This document shows, piece by piece, positions 1 through 6,043 of a DNA stretch of 9,976 nucleotides. The stretch is taken from contig JAUVQN010000036.1 in the NCBI GenBank assembly GCA_030598125.1, positions 1 through 9,976 of the forward strand, written 5' to 3'. Position 1 is the first letter of the stretch; the number at the start of each line of letters is the position of its first letter. Origin of the DNA: Coriobacteriia bacterium (lineage in GTDB: Bacteria; Actinomycetota; Coriobacteriia; Anaerosomatales; JAUVQN01). Below the pieces are notes generated by a model that saw only the letters and a list, made by a program, of their open reading frames with translations, searched no databases and was not told the origin of the DNA. The translations under genes and the position numbers were made by a program.

Positions 1-171
1 ATGGAGGGCCTGCTCCCAGATGCTGTGTCGCTCCGGCGCCGGCCTCCAAGCCGCCGCCTCGGGAGACAGTCCCCTGAGCGCACCCAGGACGCTGGCCCCG
101 CCGTGCCAGAGTCTGTCGCCGGACGCGGGCCGCAGGTGTCGTATCGCTTCCTCGAGCCGCCTGTCCTCCAT
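1..171 (-). CDS. DinB-like (DinB_2/DUF664-type) protein, 5' end only; C-terminus lies beyond the left edge
   Basis: The reverse strand is open from an ATG at 171 to the window edge, giving 57 residues in frame with no stop. The start has a strong ribosome binding site, GGGAGG (complement of 181-186), 9 nt upstream. The residues fit the first part of the DinB four-helix metal-dependent fold: an amphipathic first helix (about 20-35, with the segment LWHGGASVLGAL), then SPEAA, then the RHSIWEQALH stretch at 48-57. In this family the histidine in that last stretch (here H57) is normally the first of three metal ligands. Known members are about 150-170 residues long, so roughly 100 are missing here. 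DinB-like proteins include bacillithiol or mycothiol S-transferases and many uncharacterised damage-induced proteins, and the substrate cannot be told from this fragment. The 231 nt between this start and the lipoprotein gene is a divergent promoter region in which I see no strong -10/-35 pair. Confidence 0.72.
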   Translation of the reverse strand, partial: MEDRRLEEAIRHLRPASGDRLWHGGASVLGALRGLSPEAAAWRPAPERHSIWEQALH

Positions 172-402
172 GGCCGTGAGCCTCCCTGGACCGCATCGCG
201 AAGGGTCGGTCTGTCGCGGCCCCTTCTGAGTACTTGCCACCATCGCTCCCGCTCGAACACGGGCGGGGCATGGCCGAGGGCGCGCACGGGTGCGGTGCAC
301 AGGCACCGGAGCGTCGTTCCGGAGGTGGTTCGCGAGCTGCTATCGTGTGTGGCGGTGCGCGCGCCCTCGGAGGCGACGACGCGCTCGACGATCGGAGCGG
401 CG

Positions 403-1017
403 ATGAACCGTACGTACTCCGCACATACAGCACTCGCCGCACGTACGGCCGCATACCGACGCCTTCTGTTCGCGTCGCTGGCCCTCACGATCTGCGCGAC
501 GGCTCTTGCGACGCTAGGCTGCTCCGGCGGCGCGAGCGAAGACGAGAGCGACTCGCAGGTCCAAGAGACCGTCATCCCGGACGAGGCCGTGGATGCCTCA
601 GAGGTCGAGGACGCGGTCCGCGCGTACGCCGAGACCCTCGCACTGGGCTTGTCCGAACAGGACCTGAGTGCGCTCGACTCTGTGGCCACCCCCGAGCAGG
701 CGGCCGAAGAACAGGCGCTGCTGGATGCCCTCACCGACAGCGGGACGATCATGTACGCCGAACCGGTGGACATCGAGTTCCTCTCCGTCCAGGAGATGGA
801 GGATGGCAGCGTCATCGTCGAGACGCGCGAGGTCTGGGACTTCGAGCAGATCTCCTTGGAGACGAGCGAGCCGGTATCGTCCGAGGACGGCAGCGTCTAC
901 GAACTCCAGTACGCGCTCGTGCGCACCTCGGCCGGAGGCTGGTTCGTGGCCTCCATCACCTCGCAGGCGAGCGATGAGGACACTTCGGCTCCCAGCGGGG
1001 AGAGTACGGGGCCGTGA
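403..1017 (+). CDS. Secreted lipoprotein with probable NTF2/IMS-like C-terminal domain
   Basis: A 204-residue protein. The frame is open further upstream, but the ATG at 403 is chosen because GGAG lies 5 nt before it and because it places a typical signal peptide at the N-terminus: arginines at 14, 19 and 20, a hydrophobic core at about 21-37, and TLGC with the lipidation cysteine at 40. The -3 and -2 positions (T, L) are not the commonest lipobox residues. After it comes an acidic Ser/Asp/Glu-rich linker (41-65), then a domain of about 125 residues. That domain starts with a helix (DAVRAYAETLALGLSEQDL) and ends in strands with the pattern VIVETREVWDFE ... YELQYALVRTSAGGWFVASI. This alternation resembles NTF2-like or ARC6/IMS-type domains, an inference from pattern only. 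The C-terminus is again Ser/Asp/Glu-rich. It probably sits on the outer face of the membrane; its role is unknown. Confidence 0.75.
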   Translation: MNRTYSAHTALAARTAAYRRLLFASLALTICATALATLGCSGGASEDESDSQVQETVIPDEAVDASEVEDAVRAYAETLALGLSEQDLSALDSVATPEQAAEEQALLDALTDSGTIMYAEPVDIEFLSVQEMEDGSVIVETREVWDFEQISLETSEPVSSEDGSVYELQYALVRTSAGGWFVASITSQASDEDTSAPSGESTGP

Positions 1018-1057
1018 GGAATCGACGTCCCGCAGGGGCTTGCTGACCTGCGGCCCC

Positions 1058-1101
1058 GGGTCCTCGAGCAGGACTCAGGCGTCCGAGGACCCAGACCTGA
1101 G
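1058..1101. repeat. Interlocking inverted repeats downstream of the lipoprotein gene
   Basis: GGGTCCTCG at 1058-1066 is the exact reverse complement of CGAGGACCC at 1084-1092 (9-bp stem, 17-nt loop). Inside that loop CTCAGG (1074-1079) is complementary to CCTGAG at 1096-1101, just past the stem. The two pairings could coexist as an H-type pseudoknot or compete. It starts 40 nt after the lipoprotein stop, so it could protect or end that transcript, but no T-run follows and it is not a standard intrinsic terminator. Confidence 0.45.
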
Positions 1102-1163
1102 CTTCACGGACGTACAGAGACCCGCGTCCTCCGCCGGCGGGCGGCGCGCGGGTCCACTACGAC

Positions 1164-1192
1164 TACACATGTCGTCCGCGCCTGAGTATACT
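1164..1192 (+). promoter_or_regulatory. Sigma70-type promoter for the 124-aa gene
   Basis: TATACT at 1187-1192 differs from the -10 consensus at one base. Exactly 17 bp upstream lies TACACA (1164-1169), which matches TTGACA at four of six positions. The -10 sits in an AT-rich pocket that stands out in this GC-rich sequence. Transcription would begin at about 1199-1201 and give a leader of roughly 88 nt. Confidence 0.5.
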
Positions 1193-1201
1193 CTATCCTC
1201 G

Positions 1202-1244
1202 TGAGCAATGCACGAACGCGCTGACCGTTCTTAAGGGTTGCTCA
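1202..1244 (+). promoter_or_regulatory. Nested hairpin in the leader of the 124-aa gene
   Basis: TGAGCAA (1202-1208) and TTGCTCA (1238-1244) form a perfect 7-bp outer stem. Nested inside, GAACG (1214-1218) pairs with CGTTC (1226-1230) around a 7-nt loop. The structure would begin within a few bases of the predicted transcription start. It ends 43 nt before the start codon and leaves the ribosome binding site free. It could stabilise the mRNA or bind a regulator. I do not recognise a known riboswitch class. Confidence 0.35.
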
Positions 1245-1287
1245 GCATGATGGCGAATCACGCCCGACCTCGGCTGGAGATCCCCGC

Positions 1288-1662
1288 ATGGGCAGACAAC
1301 TTCTGAGCACAAGCGAGAAGTTCAGCAAAGAACAGGCGCGCGGCATGCTCGCGCGCTACGTCGCGACTCTGAGCGAGCTAGGATGCGAGCCCATCGCATA
1401 CCCCGACCTCGAGGCGAGGGTCGAGGTCAATATCGTTCATTCTGACACAAAGCGCGAGGTCCTCGATCACGCCATGTGGATGTGCGAAGAGACCGCCACC
1501 CTCATCCGGAGCGGCCGATGGGCAAAAGCGCACCGGTGGATCGGGATGATCCAGGCCCTTCTCTTCGACGCCGGCGTGTACAGCATCTCGGACCTCAAGG
1601 ACCACAACCGTGACATCTGGCCGGCGGAGCGACGGAACGGACCAGGGACCCAGGCTGACTGA
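1288..1662 (+). CDS. Conserved-looking hypothetical protein, 124 aa, possibly phage-related family
   Basis: A soluble, mostly helical protein with no signal peptide or membrane segment. The ATG at 1288 has GGAG 8 nt upstream (1276-1279). The middle and C-terminal part (HAMWMCEETATLIRSGRW, then KAHRWIGMIQALLFDAGVYS and the segment ISDLKDHNR) resembles, from memory, short proteins in many phage genomes, where a helix with EKANRWLGFIQGAL is followed by G-x-Y-T/S-I-x-E/D-L-K-x-H/D-N. Their function is not known to me, so no role is assigned. The last residues (about 111-124) are polar and probably disordered. It has its own promoter and a structured leader, so it appears to be transcribed alone, and it converges on the membrane-protein gene 11 nt away. 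The codon use looks like its neighbours. Confidence 0.65.
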   Translation: MGRQLLSTSEKFSKEQARGMLARYVATLSELGCEPIAYPDLEARVEVNIVHSDTKREVLDHAMWMCEETATLIRSGRWAKAHRWIGMIQALLFDAGVYSISDLKDHNRDIWPAERRNGPGTQAD

Positions 1663-1673
1663 GGCGCAGCGGA

Positions 1674-2114
1674 TCAGGCCCGCGAGCCGTTCGCGCCCCC
1701 TTCCGTCCCCGACAGGCGCGGCAGCCGCCCTCGAACGAAGAGCTCCACGACGACCAACGGATACAGGAGCAGGAACGCCTGGTACATCCCGGTCAGCTTC
1801 GCCCCATCGAGACCGAACGCGAGAGGCCTCGCTCCAGGAGTCAGCGACCTCATCCACATGGCGGTGAAGACCGACTCGAGGACGACGAACGCGGCCAGGG
1901 CTGCGAGCACCGCGACGATCCGCTCTCCGGGGCTCACACCGCGGGAAGCGAGGATGATCCCGAGCGCCGGGACGAGGAAGATGGCGTTCTCGGCGGGATC
2001 GCTTCGCTCGATCGGCAGCGACAGCGCGAACCACAGCATCGCGTAGAGGAGAAGCGTCGCTCCAACAGCCCGCAGTGCGAACAGCCCCATGTCGCGAGAC
2101 GTGCCGAGTCCCAT
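1674..2114 (-). CDS. Small membrane protein with four predicted helices, unknown function
   Basis: A 146-residue, strongly hydrophobic protein. The ATG at 2114 is preferred over a GTG at 2129 because GAGGA sits 8 nt before it, while the GTG has no ribosome binding site. Predicted membrane helices cover roughly residues 12-32 (RAVGATLLLYAMLWFALSL), 43-57 (AIFLVPALGIILASR), 66-88 (VAVLAALAAFVVLESVFTAMW) and 107-126 (MYQAFLLLYPLVVVELFV). Short charged loops separate them and the tail is polar (Arg, Gly, Glu). I recognise no family motif. It lies 49 nt downstream of the GGDEF/HD-GYP gene on the same strand, so the two may be cotranscribed; a functional link is only a guess. Its end faces the 124-aa gene. 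Confidence 0.65.
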   Translation of the reverse strand: MGLGTSRDMGLFALRAVGATLLLYAMLWFALSLPIERSDPAENAIFLVPALGIILASRGVSPGERIVAVLAALAAFVVLESVFTAMWMRSLTPGARPLAFGLDGAKLTGMYQAFLLLYPLVVVELFVRGRLPRLSGTEGGANGSRA

Positions 2115-2163
2115 GCGCGGCGTCCTCACTCAGGTGGCCGGAACGCGGGCGGAGACCCGTCGG

Positions 2164-4374
2164 CTATCCCGCCGCCGCCAGTACTTCGCCCGCTCGAGGC
2201 TTCTCCCTCTTGATGACATCGCGCATCAGCGCGACGAAGATCGCGGTCATGTGCGGGTCGAACTGACTCCCGGCCTTGTCGATCAGCTCGTCGAGCGCGC
2301 CTGCCGGCTCGATGGCGGTCCTGTACGTGCGCTGCGAGGTCATCGCGTCATACGCGTCGCATATCGCAAGCACTCGAGCCTCGAATGGGATGCCCTCGCC
2401 CTTCAGACCGTTCGGATAGCCCGCCCCGTCCCACCGCTCGTGATGCGCCACGATCCACGGCAGCACCTCCTGCCGAGGGATCGCGCTCAGGATCCTAGCC
2501 GCAAGCCCCGGATGCTCCTTGACCTGTGAGTACTCCTCATCGCTGAGGGCGCCCGTCTTGAGAAGCACGCCATCGGGGACGCCTATCTTCCCGACGTCGT
2601 GGAGGAGCGCGGCGGTCTCGATGGCTTCTATCCGCTCCGGCTCGACTCCCATCGCGTCGCAGAAGCGCACCGCCAGACCTGCGACGCTGCGCGAGTGCTG
2701 CTGTGTGTACGGGTCGCGCGCGTCGACTACGGCCGCGAGCAGCTGCACCATGCGTACGTAGGACTCTTCCTCCAGCATCTCGATGCGCTGCTCCGGACCG
2801 AGCGCGACCACCAGGGTCGGGTCGTAGATGACGACCTGCGCACGTCCGTGGAACTTCGCCCAGTAGAGTGCGCCGTCCGCCCGCTGCACGAGCTTCTCCC
2901 GCTCCGAGCCGTGCTCGGGCGTTCCCGCGACGCCGATCGACAGACCGATGGGAAGTGGGCACGCATCGTCGTCGGTGCCGACCGCGTCCTGCAGTCTGAG
3001 ACACGCCTTGTACGCCTCCACCGGCTCCGTGTCCGGCATGATGACGGCGAACTCGTCGCCGCCGACCCTGCACACCACGTCGGTGACGCGCGCCGCCTCC
3101 GAGAGACGGTCGGCTATCGACCTCAGCCGCTGGTCACCGACAGCATGTCCGTAGCCGGTGTTCACCTTGTCGAAGTCGTCCACGTCTATGCAGACGATGC
3201 TGAGCGGGCTGGCCTCGCGGTCGGCGCGTCTGAGCTCCGCGTCGAGTCGCTCGTGGAAGTACCGATGGTTGAACAGATCGGTCAGCGGATCCAGGAGGGA
3301 GCGCTCGCGGAGCGACGTGTTCTCGAGCGTGAGCACGAGGTTCCGCCCGATCGCCACGAGCCCGAGCAGCGCCGCGAGCCCCGTGAAGAGCCAGAAGCCG
3401 AGCGGATCGCCCTCCCATGCGACACCGAGGTAGATGAAGGCGGGAAGCGCCAGGAAGATAGCCGCCATGAGGGCGATCGCGGCCCACGGGGGCGGGGTCT
3501 GGAGCTTCAGCTCCTGAAGATGCGGCGCGATGCGCCGCTGGCGGATGCGCACGAAGGCTGCCAGCGTGAACATCGCGTACGCGACGAGCCACGGCAGATC
3601 CACGACCTGCCCCAACCCTTCGCCATGTGCTCCGAGACCCGCCTCGGGAGCGAAGAGGCCAACGAGGCTCCCGGCCGCGACCGCGGCCAGCGCTATCACG
3701 AGGGGCACGTGCCACACGCGGAGCCTGGGCCGAGACGTGACCACGAGGACGATGAGGCTGATGGCGAGCACGAGGGATGCGTAGCTGAGCACGGCCGGGA
3801 GCAGGGGCCTGTCCGGACGCATGCCGTACGCGGGGAAGAGTGCGACCGCGAACACGATCGCCGCTGCCATGAGCACGACGAGCGCGGCGTCGAGACTGCG
3901 GCGGAACCGGGCCAGACCGCCGCCGGGGACCGGCTCCACGAAGGAGACCGCTGCCGCGAAGAACGCGACGTAGGAGCTGATCCAGACGGCCGTCGGCGCC
4001 AGCGTCGTCGGGGGTGCGCCCAGACCGCTCGACCCGCCGGCGTAGAGGGACATCGAGTCGCCGAGGACCATGAGGCTCGCCCCGAGCGCCAGAAGAACCC
4101 ACGCTCGGCGTTCGTACGCGGGCGCCGCGCGCGCCGCCAGACCGCACATGATCAGCGCCGCGACCCCGAAGACGATGAACGCCGTGGCGGCGAGCGCCAC
4201 GCGAGTCGACTCTGGGAGCGGCAGGCGATAGAGCTCCATGCGGAGCAGGAGGAACGCCGCCATCGCAGCGACCAAGACGCCGGTCAGTCCGCGAGCGAGC
4301 AAGCGGCCTCGCCCGTGTCCGGATACCGGTAGGTCGGAGCCGAGCCCCATCATGTCGGCCATGTCGGCGGTCAC
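2164..4374 (-). CDS. Membrane-bound GGDEF and HD-GYP protein (c-di-GMP turnover)
   Basis: Read as 736 residues from a GTG at 4374, preceded by GAGG 7 nt upstream; an in-frame ATG at 4416 (weaker AAGG site) would add 14 residues. About ten hydrophobic helices fill residues 25-350 and form an unassigned membrane sensor. A short linker leads to a GGDEF domain (about 362-520) with the catalytic motif intact at 438-442 (VGGDEFAVIMP) and an RxxD inhibitory site (RVTD, 429-432) five residues before it. An HD-GYP domain follows (about 540-720): HD at 592-593 in LLHDVGK, HHERWDGAGYP at 644-654 and KGEGIP after it. GGDEF domains make c-di-GMP and HD-GYP domains hydrolyse it, and here both keep their key residues, so the net activity cannot be predicted. 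It is divergent from the 192-aa anchored protein, with two CRP-like sites between them, which suggests regulation by a CRP/FNR-family factor. Confidence 0.93.
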   Translation of the reverse strand: MTADMADMMGLGSDLPVSGHGRGRLLARGLTGVLVAAMAAFLLLRMELYRLPLPESTRVALAATAFIVFGVAALIMCGLAARAAPAYERRAWVLLALGASLMVLGDSMSLYAGGSSGLGAPPTTLAPTAVWISSYVAFFAAAVSFVEPVPGGGLARFRRSLDAALVVLMAAAIVFAVALFPAYGMRPDRPLLPAVLSYASLVLAISLIVLVVTSRPRLRVWHVPLVIALAAVAAGSLVGLFAPEAGLGAHGEGLGQVVDLPWLVAYAMFTLAAFVRIRQRRIAPHLQELKLQTPPPWAAIALMAAIFLALPAFIYLGVAWEGDPLGFWLFTGLAALLGLVAIGRNLVLTLENTSLRERSLLDPLTDLFNHRYFHERLDAELRRADREASPLSIVCIDVDDFDKVNTGYGHAVGDQRLRSIADRLSEAARVTDVVCRVGGDEFAVIMPDTEPVEAYKACLRLQDAVGTDDDACPLPIGLSIGVAGTPEHGSEREKLVQRADGALYWAKFHGRAQVVIYDPTLVVALGPEQRIEMLEEESYVRMVQLLAAVVDARDPYTQQHSRSVAGLAVRFCDAMGVEPERIEAIETAALLHDVGKIGVPDGVLLKTGALSDEEYSQVKEHPGLAARILSAIPRQEVLPWIVAHHERWDGAGYPNGLKGEGIPFEARVLAICDAYDAMTSQRTYRTAIEPAGALDELIDKAGSQFDPHMTAIFVALMRDVIKREKPRAGEVLAAAG

Positions 4375-4447
4375 GCAGACCCCTCTCGACGTCTCTTCTT
4401 GGTCAATCGGCCACATCGGGGGCGACCTTCACCGCTTGTCCACGCCG

Positions 4448-4463
4448 CGTGACGCACGTCACA
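4448..4463. promoter_or_regulatory. CRP/FNR-family operator-like palindrome, site 1
   Basis: GTGA-CGCACG-TCACA gives the GTGA-N6-TCAC core of the CRP family operator (TGTGA-N6-TCACA), with one mismatch at the outermost left base. The arms GTGACG/CGTCAC are a perfect 6-bp inverted repeat around CA. It lies 74 nt upstream of the preferred GTG start of the c-di-GMP gene and 32 nt upstream of the alternative ATG. Confidence 0.55.
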
Positions 4464-4484
4464 GCCGCCCGCGCGTCCCGATCG

Positions 4485-4500
4485 TGTGACGGCCGTCACC
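4485..4500. promoter_or_regulatory. CRP/FNR-family operator-like palindrome, site 2
   Basis: TGTGA-CGGCCG-TCACC. The inner 14 bp (4486-4499) are a perfect palindrome and contain GTGA-N6-TCAC. The one mismatch to the CRP consensus is the final base. Its centre is 37 bp from that of site 1. It lies 82 nt upstream of the 192-aa gene, so it could serve either divergent promoter. Confidence 0.55.
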
Positions 4501-4582
4501 GAACCCGGTCCGACGGCTCAAGTAGGACCACCATCCGTACCGACATGGCCAACAGGGAGGCGTTCCTACCCTGGGGGCTGCT

Positions 4583-5161
4583 ATGACCGTGACCCGCACC
4601 GAGACTGGAGCACACGGCACGGGCGGCACTGGCCGACGGTGCCTGGGCCGGCGATGCCTCTATGCGAGCATGCTGACGCTGCTGGCAGCGGTCTTCCTGT
4701 GGGTCGCCTTCGGTCCGAGCGTCGGGTCCATCGACGCGTACGCTTCCGACATCCACAGCTACGGCGAGCGTCCGCCGACCGAAACGCGCCGTGCTCAGCA
4801 GGGATTCCCGGCACACGACCAAGACGAACTCTTCGAGCGCGTCACGTACGAGCTCGAGGCGCCCGGGGAGGGCGAGATCGCCGGGAAGCGCTCGGAAGAC
4901 GTCGAAGCATCCAGTCTGCTTCGGACGTATGCGCGGGTCTACGACGAGTTCGGCGACCCCATGAAGGGGGCTCGGGTCGTGTTCGTATGGCGCACCGAGG
5001 ACTCGGAGCACCGGGTCTCGAGGACGACGGACGCCCGAGGCACGGCCATGGCCGCGCGCTGGATAGGCGCGGACGAGCGCGGTCGGCAGACCGTCCTAGT
5101 CGTGCTGGTAGACACTCCTGGATGGTCCGACAGCGACTACACGTGGTTCGTGCCTGAGTAG
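4583..5161 (+). CDS. Membrane-anchored protein with Ig-like C-terminal domain
   Basis: A 192-residue protein starting at an ATG with a G-run (GGGGG) 5 nt upstream. The N-terminal 25 residues are basic and Gly/Thr-rich, then a single hydrophobic helix spans about 26-46 (LYASMLTLLAAVFLWVAFG) and acts as a signal anchor or uncleaved signal. A polar linker (50-110) follows, then a beta-rich domain: LLRTYARVYDEFGDPMKGA, RVVFVWRTE, then TTDARGTAMAARWI and QTVLVVLVD. A conserved pattern, V-x-D-x-x-G-x-P-x-x-G-A-x-V then T-x-x-x-G-x-A, is typical of bacterial Ig-like (Big_1 or carboxypeptidase-regulatory-like) folds. The domain should lie outside the membrane, perhaps as a surface or adhesion module, which would suit a c-di-GMP neighbour, but that link is inference. 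It ends 35 nt from the convergent small gene. Confidence 0.75.
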   Translation: MTVTRTETGAHGTGGTGRRCLGRRCLYASMLTLLAAVFLWVAFGPSVGSIDAYASDIHSYGERPPTETRRAQQGFPAHDQDELFERVTYELEAPGEGEIAGKRSEDVEASSLLRTYARVYDEFGDPMKGARVVFVWRTEDSEHRVSRTTDARGTAMAARWIGADERGRQTVLVVLVDTPGWSDSDYTWFVPE

Positions 5162-5196
5162 ACCCCGATCGCGTGCTCCGGTCCGGCCGCTTCCGA

Positions 5197-5403
5197 CTAG
5201 CCGAGCGCGCGACGCAGATACGAGAGTTCCTCGTCGCCTTCCGGCTCGATCTCGAAGTCGTGCTCGCCGACACCCACGATCGCACCAGTCGAGGAGTTGA
5301 CCACCCAGATCACGGTCTCGTTCTCCTTGAGTTCGACCCGCTACTTGGGCTCGGGGAACAGCTCGTGGAGCCGTTCCGCACGGTGCTCCATATCCACGTT
5401 CAT
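5197..5403 (-). pseudogene. Small protein gene of 68 codons with an in-frame TAG at codon 21
   Basis: On the reverse strand an ATG at 5403 is preceded by AGGTGA at the ideal 5-nt spacing. It encodes MNVDMEHRAERLHELFPEPK, then TAG (5341-5343), then 47 residues that continue as convincing protein in the same frame: RVELKENETVIWVV, NSSTGAIVGVGEHDFEIE and PEGDEELSYLRRALG, ending at a second TAG (5197-5199). The two halves together look like one acidic alpha/beta protein, with a strand RVELK-ETVIWVV continuing directly across the stop. If the stop were TAC (Tyr), the reading KYRVEL would be ordinary. A point mutation or a sequencing error is the simplest explanation. Suppression of the stop, or re-initiation at an internal GTG, is possible but unsupported. 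I do not recognise the family. It lies 87 nt downstream of the VOC gene on the same strand. Confidence 0.6.
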
Positions 5404-5451
5404 CGCCATCACCTGCCCCCAGCTGTGAGTAGACGTGGATACGCCTATCAT

Positions 5452-5471
5452 CCCCACATATCGCAGTGGGG
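5452..5471. repeat. Hairpin downstream of the VOC gene
   Basis: CCCCAC (5452-5457) and GTGGGG (5466-5471) form a perfect 6-bp stem around an 8-nt AT-rich loop. It lies 19 nt past the VOC stop codon on the minus strand. No T-run follows in that direction, so it is a weak terminator candidate. Confidence 0.3.
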
Positions 5472-5490
5472 GCAGACAGGGACCCGCCGG

Positions 5491-5883
5491 CTACTTCGGC
5501 GCGATCGTGAGGACGTTGCCTTCGGTGTCCTTGAGCCAGACCATCGGGATCCCCTCGACCTGAGCCACACCGTCGACCGTCTTGAGACCCATCTCGGGCA
5601 TGTCGTACTCCTCGAAGACGACGCCCTTCTGCCGCAGATCGGCGATGACCGCGTCGAAGTCGGCCACGCCGAACGCGAGCGTCGTGTTCTCTGGAGCGGG
5701 CATCCCGGGTCGCTCGTAGATCATGAAGCCCGTCCCGCCGGAGGCCTTCACCATCCCGGCAGGGCCCGTCCCGGGGGCGTCCTCCACCTCGAGCCCTAGG
5801 ACGTCCGCGTAGAAGCGCTTCGCGCGTCCGTAGTCCTCCGCCCTGAGTACCGCACCGATCTCTGAATTCGCCAGACCTGCCAT
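5491..5883 (-). CDS. VOC superfamily (glyoxalase/bleomycin-resistance fold) protein
   Basis: A 130-residue single-domain protein. The ATG at 5883 is chosen because AAGGTGG lies 8 nt before it; two GTG codons at 5895 and 5892 overlap that site. The fold is visible in the usual order: a first strand and helix (EIGAVLRAEDYGRAKRFYAD, then VLGLEVED), a strand with GTGFMIYE, then the second half (NTTLAFGVADFDAVIADLRQ, KGVVFEEYDMP) and the closing signature MVWLKDTEGNVLTIAPK. The last segment matches the D-P-x-G-N-x-x-x-L ending of VOC proteins. The metal ligands of true glyoxalase I (His/Gln in strand 1, Glu at the end) are not evident, so it is more likely a small-molecule binding or uncharacterised lyase-like member. 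It is divergent from the peroxiredoxin-like gene. Confidence 0.88.
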   Translation of the reverse strand: MAGLANSEIGAVLRAEDYGRAKRFYADVLGLEVEDAPGTGPAGMVKASGGTGFMIYERPGMPAPENTTLAFGVADFDAVIADLRQKGVVFEEYDMPEMGLKTVDGVAQVEGIPMVWLKDTEGNVLTIAPK

Positions 5884-5940
5884 GGAGCCCACCACCTTGG
5901 TATCGTCCGGACCGTCGCGACGATCCGAACATCTTCTAGT

Positions 5941-6010
5941 GGTCGGTACCTACCCAGCGAGGCGGCTGTCGAAGCGCACGGGCAAGACGGCGCGGGTCGG
6001 GTATCTACCC
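5941..6010. repeat. Imperfect direct repeat in the VOC/redoxin divergent promoter region
   Basis: GGTCGG-TACCTACCC (5941-5955) recurs as GGTCGG-GTATCTACCC (5995-6010), 54 bp downstream, differing by one inserted base and two substitutions. It lies in the 160-nt gap between two divergent genes. It could be a pair of regulator sites or chance. I see no convincing -10/-35 pair for either gene. Confidence 0.3.
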
Positions 6011-6043
6011 TGTAGCCCGACACCGACGTCACGGAGGGGTCCC

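Noticed and set aside
1..402. Open reading on the + strand running into the lipoprotein frame
   Set aside because: The residues are Arg/Pro-rich with no domain pattern, the lipoprotein start at 403 has its own ribosome binding site and signal peptide, and the opposite strand encodes the DinB-like start.
2599..4332. Long + strand open frame opposite the GGDEF/HD-GYP gene (577 codons)
   Set aside because: The predicted protein is almost all Arg, Glu, Asp and His. This is what the antisense of a GC-rich gene gives, and it lacks any recognisable domain.
5341..5343. Pyrrolysine read-through of the TAG codon
   Set aside because: Pyrrolysine is known mainly in methylamine methyltransferases, no pyl gene or hairpin is visible here, and a point mutation is simpler. 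Kept only as a test in the findings.
5173..5799. + strand open frame across the small gene and VOC gene
   Set aside because: It is antisense to the VOC gene, whose ending motifs are clear, and lacks a ribosome binding site.
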